From assembly GCF_023716565.1 (NCBI RefSeq), contig NZ_CP071849.1, forward strand, positions 434,001 to 498,000: 64,000 bases of DNA, given 5' to 3'. Positions 1-8,767 of this stretch are shown in pieces. The notes under the pieces were generated by a model. That model had not been told where the DNA came from, searched no databases, and worked only from the letters and a program-made list of their open reading frames with translations. A program made the position numbers and the translations under genes. The DNA comes from Vibrio sp. SCSIO 43136 (GTDB lineage Bacteria; Pseudomonadota; Gammaproteobacteria; Enterobacterales; Vibrionaceae). How positions within the stretch are numbered: the first letter of the stretch is position 1; every line of letters starts with the position of its first letter.

Positions 1-219
1 AGGTGGGGTGCGCTCATCCATATCATTATCTTTATTATCCGCTCTATAAAAAGATAGTTGCCAGCAACCAAGTTGCAATATTCGCTCGTCGACCCAAGTT
101 CAAAACTGTGCGATGTGAAGGAATTCAAACGCCTAACATTTTCGATGCGGCTCCAATTGGATATCGGTTGTGATATAAAGATAACTTATAAAAAGAGAAA
201 GAAACCTAAGGGAAGTTGC

Positions 220-1212
220 ATGATTAAGCTGGCGGTGATTGGCACCAATTGGATTACACAAAGTTTTATTAACGGGGCACTTAAAACGGGGAAATTTGCG
301 CTAACGGCGGTCTATTCACGCCAAAAAGCGACAGCCCAAGCGTTTGCGAAAGAATACCAAACCGATGCTGAAATTCATTGTTTTGATGATTTTGAAGGGT
401 TCTGTTACGCAAGTGATTTTGATGCGGTGTATATTGCTAGCCCAAACTCTTTCCATGCGCCGCAAGCGATAGCATTGCTTAATGCAGGTAAACACGTGAT
501 TTGTGAGAAGCCATTAGGTTCCCACATCGCAGAAGTCGAGGCCATGTATCAAGCCGCTGAGCAAAGTGGCACGGTTTTGTTTGAAGCATACAAAGCGCCT
601 TACTTACCTAACTTCAAACAGATTAAGGCCAACCTTGAGGCGATCAAACCGATTCATCGAGGCCATCTCAGTTATTGCCAGCTCTCTTCTCGTTACGCCA
701 AGTATCTGGCTGGAGAGAATCCAAATACGTTTAACCCTCAATTTTCAAATGGCTCTACCATGGATATCGGTTACTACTGTTTTGCCGCCGCTGCAGAATT
801 GTTCGGGGAACCAAACGCTATCCTAGCCAGTGGTGAAAAGCTGGCGTCTGGAGTAGATGCTCATGGCAGTGCAATTTTGAAATATGACGGGTTTGAGATC
901 CTCGTCAGTCACTCTAAAGTTAGTGATGGTTTTGCGCCGAGTGATATTCAAGGTGAGCAAGGCACCCTATCTGTGGCGTTTATTTCTGATCCAACCCAAG
1001 TCACCTTGCACCGTAAGGGCGAAGACGATCTCGACCTGACCCAAGCGACCGATGAGTGGACCATGCGCTACGAAGCAGAGCATTTTGCATCGCAAATAGA
1101 AGCGGGAGAGATGGATGCTAGTGCTGTGAATCGGTCGAAAATCACCGCTAGAATCTTAACTGAAGTACGCCGTCAGGTCGGCGTGGTGTTCCCAGCGGAC
1201 TCGGTGGGCTAG
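220..1212 (+). CDS. Gfo/Idh/MocA-family oxidoreductase
   Basis: This is a 330-residue predicted NAD(P)-dependent sugar or polyol oxidoreductase of the cytoplasm. The N-terminal Rossmann strand reads AVIGTNWIT (residues 5-13), a loose version of the GxGxxG loop, and the family hallmark EKP lies in VICEKPLG at about residues 93-100. The length matches the usual 330-350 residues. The reading frame stays open upstream to position 58, but the family alignment starts at this ATG, which follows an AAGGGAAG ribosome site at about 208-215. The next gene begins one base after the stop, so the two are probably co-transcribed. The substrate cannot be deduced. Confidence 0.85.
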   Translation: MIKLAVIGTNWITQSFINGALKTGKFALTAVYSRQKATAQAFAKEYQTDAEIHCFDDFEGFCYASDFDAVYIASPNSFHAPQAIALLNAGKHVICEKPLGSHIAEVEAMYQAAEQSGTVLFEAYKAPYLPNFKQIKANLEAIKPIHRGHLSYCQLSSRYAKYLAGENPNTFNPQFSNGSTMDIGYYCFAAAAELFGEPNAILASGEKLASGVDAHGSAILKYDGFEILVSHSKVSDGFAPSDIQGEQGTLSVAFISDPTQVTLHRKGEDDLDLTQATDEWTMRYEAEHFASQIEAGEMDASAVNRSKITARILTEVRRQVGVVFPADSVG

Positions 1213-1213
1213 T

Positions 1214-2533
1214 ATGATCAAACTTTGGTGGGGATTAGCAGCGAGCATGGCAAGTATTTCTGCCTATGCACAATGGGATTATCAAATACTGATGGATGAT
1301 AAAAATCCAGCGGTAGCGATAGTGGAAGTAGACACTTCATCTCACCCCTTGATCGAGCTGATCCCTTCCAAAAGTTTGCATCAAAGCAGCTATGCCGTTG
1401 GCGTAGAGTGCCTCTACCCACCTCCTCGTCCAGAGTTTGTTGCCCAAGCACCAGATGGCTTGGGCATTACAGCAGCTCACGTCGAGCAAAAAAATAAGCT
1501 CACTCAAGAACAGATGTTAGCCGCACCAGACCCAGCGCCTTATTGGTTGCAAATGGGCTATGGCACCAGTCTTCAGTGTGAAAAAGTGCGCTGGAAACTA
1601 ACATTTGAACCGGTCGATGAGAATGGCTTTGATATCTCAGTCCAAGCTAACAGCTACACGCCATCATTGGGTTGGCATCTGATTAGTGAATGGGACTCTT
1701 TTCCTCGCCTTAGAGGGGCACAGCGAGGGCAAATCTGTGTTGAGAAAGAGCGCTGTTACCTGCTACCAAGAGAGGAGCAGGCGGCTTTACTGTTTCCAGT
1801 AGGTATGAATGCAATCTCTCTTAATATTGGAAAGCAGCCGTTAACCTTATATACCGACGTAAAAGGTTTGGTCGAACAGGCAGACCTGTGGCAACCAATG
1901 TTGGAGCGTCAGTTGCTTTATTTGCGTGGCGTGTTTCATGCTCGAGCGACACAACCAGTAGAGCTGATTGTTGTAGGCAAACAAACTGGGGAGCTTGAAG
2001 GGCTTAGCGCTTATCGAACGTATCTGATCAACTGGCCTTTAGCAGAAGAGGGTGCTTTGTCTTCGCAGGCGCTCAAAGTACTAGCACAGCATACCATCAA
2101 GTTTATTTCTGGCCTTCAAGCGCCATTATGGCTCAATGAAAGCCTGACCGATTACTATGCGCATAAATCTTTATCTGATACCGAGTTTGCCCTTGAGGAT
2201 CCGCTTGATGATTGGCGAGACTTCGCCGCTGAAATGGAGCTGAACAATTACGGCCTGTATCAAGCCAGTCGCAAAGTGGAAGCGGGTCAAGAGAAGTATC
2301 AAGCCTTGTTCTCCTCCAAAGGCGTTGCATTCTGGTTGGAGCTAGATTTGCTTTTACAGCGTAATGGATCATCGTTGGATCTGCATTTAGCAACGCTGAA
2401 GCAGTTGTTGGCAGAGCAAGAGCCGACCAAAGTCAGCCTACCTAAAGCGTTTGTAGATTCAGTCAAAGAAATCGTCGGTAAAAAGGCTTATGCGACCTTA
2501 TACCGACAATATCTTCAAAGTATTGAGGAGTAG
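1214..2533 (+). CDS. Secreted protein with degenerate M1-peptidase-like motif
   Basis: This 439-residue protein starts with a signal peptide of about 19 residues (hydrophobic core, then SAYA). I do not recognise a named family. At residues 306-309 it has WLNE followed by SLTDYYA, which resembles the third zinc ligand region of gluzincin (M1/M61) peptidases. The expected upstream HExxH is not present; only LAQHTIKF with a single His293 lies in the right place. The protein may therefore be an inactive peptidase relative. It starts one base after the oxidoreductase gene, and its stop is three bases from the convergent gene, so no terminator fits between them. Confidence 0.7.
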   Translation: MIKLWWGLAASMASISAYAQWDYQILMDDKNPAVAIVEVDTSSHPLIELIPSKSLHQSSYAVGVECLYPPPRPEFVAQAPDGLGITAAHVEQKNKLTQEQMLAAPDPAPYWLQMGYGTSLQCEKVRWKLTFEPVDENGFDISVQANSYTPSLGWHLISEWDSFPRLRGAQRGQICVEKERCYLLPREEQAALLFPVGMNAISLNIGKQPLTLYTDVKGLVEQADLWQPMLERQLLYLRGVFHARATQPVELIVVGKQTGELEGLSAYRTYLINWPLAEEGALSSQALKVLAQHTIKFISGLQAPLWLNESLTDYYAHKSLSDTEFALEDPLDDWRDFAAEMELNNYGLYQASRKVEAGQEKYQALFSSKGVAFWLELDLLLQRNGSSLDLHLATLKQLLAEQEPTKVSLPKAFVDSVKEIVGKKAYATLYRQYLQSIEE

Positions 2534-2536
2534 GCC

Positions 2537-3337
2537 CTATGCGTTCATAGACTGCTGGGCCTGCGCTAGAGATGCGTCAAAATCATTAAACACTTCTTCT
2601 AGTGCTTGAGTCGCCAGTTCAAAGTACGCCTGTGCTTTGACTAACGGTTGATCCAAAATGACCTCTTGCTGGATGGTGTCGAGCAATTTGGCGGTCTTAT
2701 TACCTGTGCTCACACGTTCGATGGCTTGGTGAAGGTAACTTAGCCGAATACGGTCGACACTGGTGCAAGTTTGCGCTGCTGCGACACCTGTCCCAATCGC
2801 ACGTGCCTGGCCGATGTTTTCTGCGGTAACCAACAGATCTTGCCAAAGGTAGCGAATTGAGCGGTTGTCCTTATCTTTGAGCTCATATAAACGGTGTTGT
2901 TCTGCAATGTCATCAATGAGGAATAAGACATTGGCGATAAGTTTGTTGTGTTGCTGCAAATTATTAGATGCGGTTTGCTCAGTAAAACTTTTTGATAAGC
3001 GCTGCCAATGTTCAGATATCGCCAACCAGTTTTCTTGTTTAGCCAGCCATGCATGGTTGTGATTGATGCGTTGAACTAGCCTTTGAATATCTCCTTGTAA
3101 TGGTGAGATCCTTTTTTGAAGTTCGTTGTCACCGCAAAGCACACCATTGGATAGACCACGGTGCTGCTGAATTAGGCCAAGCAGTTGACGGTAGAGCAGT
3201 AGGCAGTTTAAGCCCTGTTCAAACTGCTTAAGTTCTTTGCTTTTAGAATGTCGGTTTAGCAGCACGAGCGTGACAAGAAAAGATGCGACCAACGCAATCG
3301 CTACCAAGATGCTGGTTGTTTGTAAACTCATTTCCAT
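2537..3337 (-). CDS. Single-pass membrane protein with NIT-like sensor domain
   Basis: This 266-residue protein has one N-terminal membrane segment at about residues 7-27 and then a mostly helical region. Residues around 55-66 read LIQQHRGLSNGV, close to the conserved helix of nitrate/nitrite-sensing (NIT) domains, where an ER/HRGLS-type motif is typical. It has no output domain of its own. It lies 12 bases downstream of a chemoreceptor that has no sensor domain, on the same strand, so the two were probably made to work together. Ligand sensing is inferred from weak motif similarity and gene order only. Confidence 0.65.
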   Translation of the reverse strand: MEMSLQTTSILVAIALVASFLVTLVLLNRHSKSKELKQFEQGLNCLLLYRQLLGLIQQHRGLSNGVLCGDNELQKRISPLQGDIQRLVQRINHNHAWLAKQENWLAISEHWQRLSKSFTEQTASNNLQQHNKLIANVLFLIDDIAEQHRLYELKDKDNRSIRYLWQDLLVTAENIGQARAIGTGVAAAQTCTSVDRIRLSYLHQAIERVSTGNKTAKLLDTIQQEVILDQPLVKAQAYFELATQALEEVFNDFDASLAQAQQSMNA

Positions 3338-3349
3338 GTTCGATTCCCT

Positions 3350-4459
3350 CTAACTAGCCATACTTTGTAGGTGTTCCGCCACGCTGGCATTCTGTTGCGC
3401 CATAAATGCGTTTCTTTCGGCGGTTTGGGCTATCTGTTCCATGCTTTCAGAAATTTCTCGCGATGCGATCGCTTGTTGCTCGGAAGCGGTTGCAATCCCC
3501 CCAATTTGACTGGTGACTTCTTCATTGGCACTCAACATATTCTCAAGGGCTGTGCTGGCTTGAACTACACTTTGCTGGCATTCAGCGGTGGAAGTCACTA
3601 CTTGCTCCATTTGTTGCACCAATGTGCCCATGCTGGAGGTAATTCCATTGACCTGATTGGTGATGGCATTAGCAGACTCATGACTGCGCTGTGCAAGTGA
3701 CCGTACCTCATCTGCGACAACACTAAAGCCGCGACCTTGCTCGCCCGCTCGAGCAGCTTCAATGGCAGCATTAAGTGCCAGCAGGTTGGTCTGCTCTGCA
3801 ATTTCGCGGATGAATCTGGACATGGAGACTACATTGCTTAGCTCTTTATCTAACAGGTGCATGCTTTGACTGGTTTCAGTCACTTGCTCATTGACGCTAA
3901 CCACTCGCTGTTGAGTTTGGGTGAGCTCTTTTTTGCCCAGACGGCTAAACTGATTACTCTCTTCCATCACCAAGCGTGTGCTTTCTATACGCCCAGAGAC
4001 CTCATCAATACTTTGCGAGATCTCAGTGGCCGCAGAGGCAGATGTCGTTGTCGCATCGGCTTGTTCTTGACAGTGCTGTGCAACCTCAAGTGAGTTATTG
4101 GCGAGTTCTTGGGCCGAAAAGCCCATTTGATCACTGACTGATTTCACTTGGCTAAACTTACGTTTTTCCAATCGAACCATATCGTCGAGAAGAGGGTAAA
4201 GCTGGTGGAGCAGTACTAGTTGGTGAGAGTCAAACTCAACACTATTCCCGGAGCGAGCCTGCTCTACATGGTCAGAGAATATTTTTTGGTCATCCGACAA
4301 TATGTAGAGCACTCGCCAAGCGAGTAAACTGGTACATGCGAGTAGCAACATGGCTTGGAATGTAAAGCCGAGTAGAGCAAGAAGAGCGCCTAATAAAAGC
4401 ATCACTGCGATCACTCTTTTTGCCCCATTAATCCCTAGAGACTGATAATATTTGCGCAT
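3350..4459 (-). CDS. Methyl-accepting chemotaxis protein without periplasmic domain
   Basis: This is a 369-residue chemoreceptor signalling protein that should couple to CheA and CheW at the inner membrane. Two hydrophobic segments at about residues 14-50 form a tight hairpin with almost no periplasmic loop. The rest is the coiled-coil cytoplasmic domain with its highly conserved tip [20 protein letters not shown] at about residues 218-237, followed by [13 protein letters not shown]. No clear HAMP domain and no C-terminal methylesterase-tethering pentapeptide is seen. The lack of a sensor domain and the NIT-like partner 12 bases downstream suggest a two-gene receptor. Confidence 0.9.
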   Translation of the reverse strand: MRKYYQSLGINGAKRVIAVMLLLGALLALLGFTFQAMLLLACTSLLAWRVLYILSDDQKIFSDHVEQARSGNSVEFDSHQLVLLHQLYPLLDDMVRLEKRKFSQVKSVSDQMGFSAQELANNSLEVAQHCQEQADATTTSASAATEISQSIDEVSGRIESTRLVMEESNQFSRLGKKELTQTQQRVVSVNEQVTETSQSMHLLDKELSNVVSMSRFIREIAEQTNLLALNAAIEAARAGEQGRGFSVVADEVRSLAQRSHESANAITNQVNGITSSMGTLVQQMEQVVTSTAECQQSVVQASTALENMLSANEEVTSQIGGIATASEQQAIASREISESMEQIAQTAERNAFMAQQNASVAEHLQSMAS

Positions 4460-4831
4460 AGAACTATCCTTATACCAAACGCATTTATTTTATTTTTTAG
4501 TAAGTTAAGGCAAGTATTGTTCCAGCGTTTGCATTGGCTTTAAGCCTGTGATGGCTAACTTTATGTTTTTAATAACTAATATCGAATGGCATACCCAGTG
4601 AGCTATTTATGAAAGGATGTTCTATATTGGTGTTTTGCACTATTTTGGTTTGGTGCAATGCACCAATTTGTTGCGCTCAGGTCAGTGCTTAGTGTTTGAA
4701 TTATAAACAGACCTCAGGCAAAATTTTTAGGTTAATACCAATACGACTAGTTATCTGATTTTGTACAGACTCGCTAGACTGATCAGATAATTGGTTGGAT
4801 TGGTAAAAATCATTAAAAAGGAAACTATCAC
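4460..4831. other. Intergenic region with nested inverted repeat
   Basis: This gap lies between the chemoreceptor start and the GNAT start. No gene is seen. It holds a nested inverted repeat: TACCAAT at 4737-4743 pairs with ATTGGTA at 4799-4805, and inside it TTATCTGAT at 4751-4759 pairs with ATCAGATAA at 4782-4790. The 15 bases at 4759-4773 occur again at 31654-31668, so this looks like a small dispersed element. It ends just before the GNAT ribosome site AAAAGGAAAC. Confidence 0.6.
4737..4805. repeat. Small palindromic dispersed element
   Basis: Two nested pairs of inverted arms (7 and 9 bases) enclose the core TTTTGTACAGACTCG, which recurs exactly at 31654-31668. The second copy has a similar left edge (ACCAAT) but lacks the clean arms. 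This suggests a short mobile or extragenic palindromic repeat, not a protein-binding site of the flanking gene. Confidence 0.5.
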
Positions 4832-5257
4832 ATGGCGTGGGAACTTGAGTTCATTGTTGACCCGAGTGACGAAGTTAAGGACTTTATCTACAAAGGGTTA
4901 CTTTCATTTAATCTACCGAACTTCCCGGAAGAAGAGATAGAAAAAATCGCCTGCGTTGCGAAAAGCCCGCAAGGAGAAATTGTCGGTGGGCTGACGGGGG
5001 ATATCTTCACCAACACACTGTTTATAGAATATTTATGGCTTGACGAAAGCCAACGTGGCAGTGGTTTGGGTACTCAACTGGTGCAGATGGCTGAAAGCAA
5101 AGCAAAAGAAAAGGGTGTGACAGACATCTATCTAGATACCTATTCTTTCCAAGCTAAAGATTTTTACCTCAAGTTAGGCTTTGAAATTGTGGGGAAATAC
5201 TCAGGCTTTCCAACCAAGGGTGTAGATAAATACTTTTTGCAAAAAGCAGTTCGTTAG
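4832..5257 (+). CDS. GNAT-family N-acetyltransferase
   Basis: This 141-residue cytoplasmic enzyme should transfer an acetyl group from acetyl-CoA to an unknown amine. The acetyl-CoA-binding loop is visible as LDESQRGSGLGTQLVQMAE at about residues 70-88, where R-G-x-G-L-G is the signature of motif A. The C-terminal segment DFYLKLGFE is the usual family ending. A strong ribosome site (AAAAGGAAAC) precedes the ATG. The last four bases overlap the end of the convergent lacI-type gene, so the two share their 3' border without a terminator. Confidence 0.85.
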   Translation: MAWELEFIVDPSDEVKDFIYKGLLSFNLPNFPEEEIEKIACVAKSPQGEIVGGLTGDIFTNTLFIEYLWLDESQRGSGLGTQLVQMAESKAKEKGVTDIYLDTYSFQAKDFYLKLGFEIVGKYSGFPTKGVDKYFLQKAVR

Positions 5258-6252
5258 AACTGCTTTACTGAATTTCGTAACACAAGGCTAGGGGAGAGTC
5301 GATTGGTGAGCCCTTCTGTTCCTTTGCCTTTGATGATGTTTAACACTCCATTAGCCGCTTGCTCTGCCATTTCACTTTTAGGGAAATTCACTGTGGTAAG
5401 CGGTGGTGACACATAGGCGCTGTGGGTATCGTTATCAAAGCCGACAATCGAAATGTCTTCACCAATTTTTAATCCACGTTCGTTACACACGCCATAAGCG
5501 GCAAGAGCGATATTATCGTTCATGCAGAAGATCGCCGTGATGTCAGGTGCGCGGTCTAAAAGGCGACCGATAGCTTCATGATTTTTCCCGTGGTCAAAAC
5601 GCCCTTCGATGACGAGATTAGGATCGTAGTCTAAATCAAACTTAGTCAGCGCACTGCGATATCCTTGAAGGCGATCGCGGCTGTCATTTTTGCTCAGCTG
5701 GCCAGTGACACAGGCAATACGCTTGTGGCCCATTTCAATCAAGTGCTCTACCGCAATAAAGCCCCCTTGCTCATTATCCATGCAGATACAGCGATCAGCC
5801 ATTTCTGGGATATAGCGATTCATCAGGATAGTGGCTGGGGTGTTTTTAACTATCTGTAAAATATCTGAGTCAGTCAATCGGTCAGAAGTAAGGACCAGTC
5901 CATCGACCTTTTTCGCTTCAAGGAAGTGGATCGACTCTTGTTCTTCTTCATACATCTCTTGACCACTGGTTAAGATCAAGTGGTAGTTTTCTTTACGTAC
6001 GATACCTTCGACGGTGTGCATCAACGGACCATAAAATGGACCATCAAGTGTGCCGACCAGCATGCCAATACTGAATGAGCGGTTTGAGGCCAGTGCTTGA
6101 GCAAAAGCATTTGGCTTGTAGCCCAATGCTTCAATAGCGTCAAAAACTTTCTTACGGTTAGATTCCTTAACAGAGGAGTGACCATTGAGCGCTCGAGACA
6201 CAGTAGACTGTGAAACTTTGGCGTATTCAGCGACTTCTTTAATAGTGATCAC
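5254..6252 (-). CDS. LacI-family transcriptional regulator (beta-glucan locus)
   Basis: This 332-residue repressor-type protein has an N-terminal LacI helix-turn-helix (ITIKEVAEYAKVSQSTVSRA, about residues 2-21) and hinge (ALGYKPNAFAQALASNRS), then a periplasmic-binding-protein-like sugar domain with IVGFDND near the C-terminus. It is divergent from the GH17 gene, and the 417-bp gap holds two palindromes with the AAGCGCTT core typical of LacI-family operators. It therefore probably controls the GH17/GH16 genes in response to a glucan-derived oligosaccharide. The ligand is inferred from gene context only. Confidence 0.88.
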   Translation of the reverse strand: MITIKEVAEYAKVSQSTVSRALNGHSSVKESNRKKVFDAIEALGYKPNAFAQALASNRSFSIGMLVGTLDGPFYGPLMHTVEGIVRKENYHLILTSGQEMYEEEQESIHFLEAKKVDGLVLTSDRLTDSDILQIVKNTPATILMNRYIPEMADRCICMDNEQGGFIAVEHLIEMGHKRIACVTGQLSKNDSRDRLQGYRSALTKFDLDYDPNLVIEGRFDHGKNHEAIGRLLDRAPDITAIFCMNDNIALAAYGVCNERGLKIGEDISIVGFDNDTHSAYVSPPLTTVNFPKSEMAEQAANGVLNIIKGKGTEGLTNRLSPSLVLRNSVKQF

Positions 6253-6458
6253 ACGATATCCTCGATTATTTGCTAGAAACGGTATTATCCAACTTGGGCA
6301 CAGGTTTCTCTACCCAAATTAGTGCTTTATCAACATTAAGATGTGAAGTAGTTGGCATTCGTGACAGAAAACTGAGCACTTACTTAAATTGTTTAGCCCA
6401 AGCTTATCGCAGTGATAGAAAAGGTTAGCCTTATGCCCATTATGTGACCAAAAACAAA

Positions 6459-6473
6459 AGCAAGCGCTTTCTT
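6459..6473. promoter_or_regulatory. LacI-type operator, distal
   Basis: The bases AGCAAGCGCTTTCTT centre on a palindromic AAGCGCTT core at 6462-6469. The right half matches the perfect operator at 6611-6626. Its place midway between the divergent genes suggests control of both directions or looping. Confidence 0.6.
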
Positions 6474-6610
6474 TTTGGTTCGTGTCACAACTTTTTGCCA
6501 TTCTAGCTGACATTATCACCAATGCACAGCAATTACCGTGCTTCTGGTGCGAAAGTACCCCCTACAAATAGAATATATAGCGATAATTAGAGATTAATTC
6601 TGAGAACTTT

Positions 6611-6626
6611 AAGAAAGCGCTTTCTT
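6611..6626. promoter_or_regulatory. LacI-type operator, perfect palindrome
   Basis: AAGAAAGCGCTTTCTT is a perfect 16-bp palindrome 44 bases before the GH17 start codon. It has the central CG of LacI-family operators. It is the best candidate binding site for the regulator encoded at 5254-6252. Confidence 0.75.
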
Positions 6627-6669
6627 TGTACCAATAACCGAACAGTAACTGAACAGGGACAGATAGAAG

Positions 6670-8592
6670 ATGAAAAACTTGCACAAAAAGGCTCTGCTGA
6701 TGAGTTTGCCATTCATGTTGACGGCGTGTGGTTCCGATAGCTCAGACACAGCGTCAGAGACCACCAATGACGCCAGTGGCGATATTGTTTTTGTCGCTCA
6801 ACCTGCGGCGGTATTTCCTTACCCGACCACTCAAGGCTACGTCACTAGTCTTAGCAACACCACGAGCGATGCTTTACTCGGAAACCCGGAATATCAAGCT
6901 ATGTCCTATGGTGCTTATCGTAGTGTGGAACGCACCGATGCAGATGCTCCAACAGTTGAGCAAATCAAACAAGACTTGCTGATCATGCAATCGTTAGGCA
7001 TTAAAGTGATCCGAACCTACAACACTCAAGACTACCCAGATACCGAAAGGCTTCTAGAGGCCATCGATGATTTTATGAATCCAGCATCGGCAGAGTATCG
7101 CCCAGGTTTTGAAATGTTCGTCATGCTTGGTATTTGGGTTGATGCACTAAACGCATGGGATGGTGATTCATCAACGACCGACCATAATACCGCCAGCGCC
7201 ATGAGCCGTTTGGAGATGGATAAAGCCATTGAGCTGGTTAACAACTACCCTGAAATCATCAAAGTGTTGGCAGTTGGTAATGAAGCCATGGTGCACTGGG
7301 CTGGATATCACGTGGCACCGAAAATCATTTTGGATTACGTCAACGAGTTACAGGGGCTTAAGTCGGACAGCTTTACTAAGGGTTATAGTGATGGCCTAAA
7401 AGAGATCCCTTCTGACGTTTGGATCACAAGTTCAGATAACTTTGCATCTTGGGCTGGTGAAGGAGATTACGCCAATGATGATCTGGCCGCATTGGTTCAA
7501 GCGGTCGATTACGTCTCAGTTCACTCATACCCATTCCATGACTCATTCTACAACAGTGAATACTGGACCATCCCTTTAGAAGAACAATCTTTGAGTAAAG
7601 AAGAGCAAATTGCCAAAGTAATGGAGCGTGCACGTGACCACGCCCTTGAAGAACTTAAAAAGGTTCAAGACTATTTGATTGCTCAAAATGCGTTAAAGCA
7701 GATTCATATTGGCGAAACAGGCTGGTCTACCGTGTCGAGTGATTTATTTGGCGCAACGGGGACAGGCGCTGCAGACGAATACAAGCAAAAGCTATATAAC
7801 GACCTGATGCGAGAGTGGAGTGACTCTTTTGGTGCATCACTATTTTTCTTTGAAGCGTTTGATGAGCAATGGAAAGCAGGCTGGGGCAGCAACGATGCCG
7901 ATCATTCCGAAAAACACTTCGGATTGATTGATAAAGATTGTCAGGCCAAATACTTGCTGTGGGACAAAGTAGATGCGGGAGTATTAGATGGTTTAACTCG
8001 CGATTGTGCTCAAATCACCAAGACCTACAGCGGCAACCTTGACGCACTGATGCTAGATGTTCAATTGCCCCCATATGAAGCTGCACCAGTCAGCTCTGAC
8101 AACTATTCGGTAATTGGCGACACCTTAGCTGATGGTGCAATTTTGAATTGGTGGGGCGGCAACTCTGGTATCAACCTAAGTGATGATGGACAAACGATAG
8201 TGTTGAGTGGCGGCTCTGATGTCTACCCAGGTTGGTGGGGTGTCGGTGTTCAACTGGGCTCGGCAGCTAACTTGACTGGTTTTGAATCAGGCAGCCTTAA
8301 TTTTTCAATTAAGTCTTCTGTAGATTTAGCAGACGTTACGTTCAAGCTTGGTTTTCAAACTGGAAGCACCGTTGATCACTGGGTGCGTGTAGGCGGGACC
8401 AGCGCTTACCCGATCTCTACCACTGAGGCGCAATATTCTATCCCATTGTCAGCATTTGCTTCTGCAGATCAAATGGATCTAACCAATGTGCCAACATTGC
8501 TCTATTTCCTCGGTGCAGTCGACGCTGACGGAGAGAGCTACATTCCCGAAGGCGTTCAACTAGAAGTGACCAAGGTGTATTACAGCAAGTAA
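6670..8592 (+). CDS. GH17-family beta-1,3-glucanase lipoprotein
   Basis: This 640-residue exported enzyme is predicted to cleave beta-1,3-glucans such as laminarin. It has a lipoprotein signal with lipobox LTAC (about residues 17-20), then a GH17-like barrel. The likely acid/base is Glu205 in VGNEAM and the likely nucleophile is Glu349 in HIGETGWS. After about residue 470 comes a beta-rich module (NWWGGNSG, GWWGVGVQLG) that resembles carbohydrate-binding domains attached to marine glucanases. A palindromic LacI-type operator lies 44 bases upstream. The GH16 gene follows on the same strand after a 175-bp repeat-filled gap. Confidence 0.85.
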   Translation: MKNLHKKALLMSLPFMLTACGSDSSDTASETTNDASGDIVFVAQPAAVFPYPTTQGYVTSLSNTTSDALLGNPEYQAMSYGAYRSVERTDADAPTVEQIKQDLLIMQSLGIKVIRTYNTQDYPDTERLLEAIDDFMNPASAEYRPGFEMFVMLGIWVDALNAWDGDSSTTDHNTASAMSRLEMDKAIELVNNYPEIIKVLAVGNEAMVHWAGYHVAPKIILDYVNELQGLKSDSFTKGYSDGLKEIPSDVWITSSDNFASWAGEGDYANDDLAALVQAVDYVSVHSYPFHDSFYNSEYWTIPLEEQSLSKEEQIAKVMERARDHALEELKKVQDYLIAQNALKQIHIGETGWSTVSSDLFGATGTGAADEYKQKLYNDLMREWSDSFGASLFFFEAFDEQWKAGWGSNDADHSEKHFGLIDKDCQAKYLLWDKVDAGVLDGLTRDCAQITKTYSGNLDALMLDVQLPPYEAAPVSSDNYSVIGDTLADGAILNWWGGNSGINLSDDGQTIVLSGGSDVYPGWWGVGVQLGSAANLTGFESGSLNFSIKSSVDLADVTFKLGFQTGSTVDHWVRVGGTSAYPISTTEAQYSIPLSAFASADQMDLTNVPTLLYFLGAVDADGESYIPEGVQLEVTKVYYSK

Positions 8593-8613
8593 CTATTCGA
8601 AGTAACTATTCTC

Positions 8614-8743
8614 GGGACAGACACCAAATCTAATTGGGACAGGCACCTATCCCAATTGTTTTGGGACAGACACTAAATCTATTTAGGACAGTCACGAAAT
8701 GTATTTGGGACAGACACCGTTAACGAAGTTTTGGTGTCTGTCC
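8614..8743 (+). repeat. Cluster of GGGACAGACACC repeats
   Basis: Five direct copies or variants of the 12-mer GGGACAGACACC start at 8614, 8636, 8663, 8685 and 8707. One inverted copy lies at 8733-8743. The last direct copy and the inverted copy make an 11-bp stem with a 14-base loop just before the GH16 ribosome site. Single related copies occur at 51787, 54639, 56286 and 59765. The pattern resembles REP-type extragenic palindromes. It could also affect readthrough from GH17 to GH16. Confidence 0.75.
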
Positions 8744-8767
8744 TTGTAAAGAAGTAAGGAAGATCGA

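Larger units (their letters stand above)
6253..6669. promoter_or_regulatory. Divergent promoter region with LacI-type operators
   Basis: This gap separates the divergent LacI-type regulator and GH17 genes. No gene is seen. It holds an imperfect palindrome centred on AAGCGCTT at 6462-6469 and a perfect 16-bp palindrome at 6611-6626. Half-sites resembling CRP boxes (TGTGA, TCACA) are scattered through it, but none forms a full site. Confidence 0.6.

Noticed and set aside
58..219. 54-codon upstream extension of the first oxidoreductase
   Set aside because: The extension has no Rossmann-fold similarity, and a good ribosome site and ATG lie at 208-222.
6437..6490. CRP-binding sites in the glucanase promoter
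   Set aside because: Only half-sites (TATGTGA, GTCACAA) are present; no pair has the TGTGA-N6-TCACA spacing.
6319..6522. 67-codon minus-strand frame in the LacI/GH17 gap
   Set aside because: It covers the operator region, shows no protein-like pattern and has no ribosome site.
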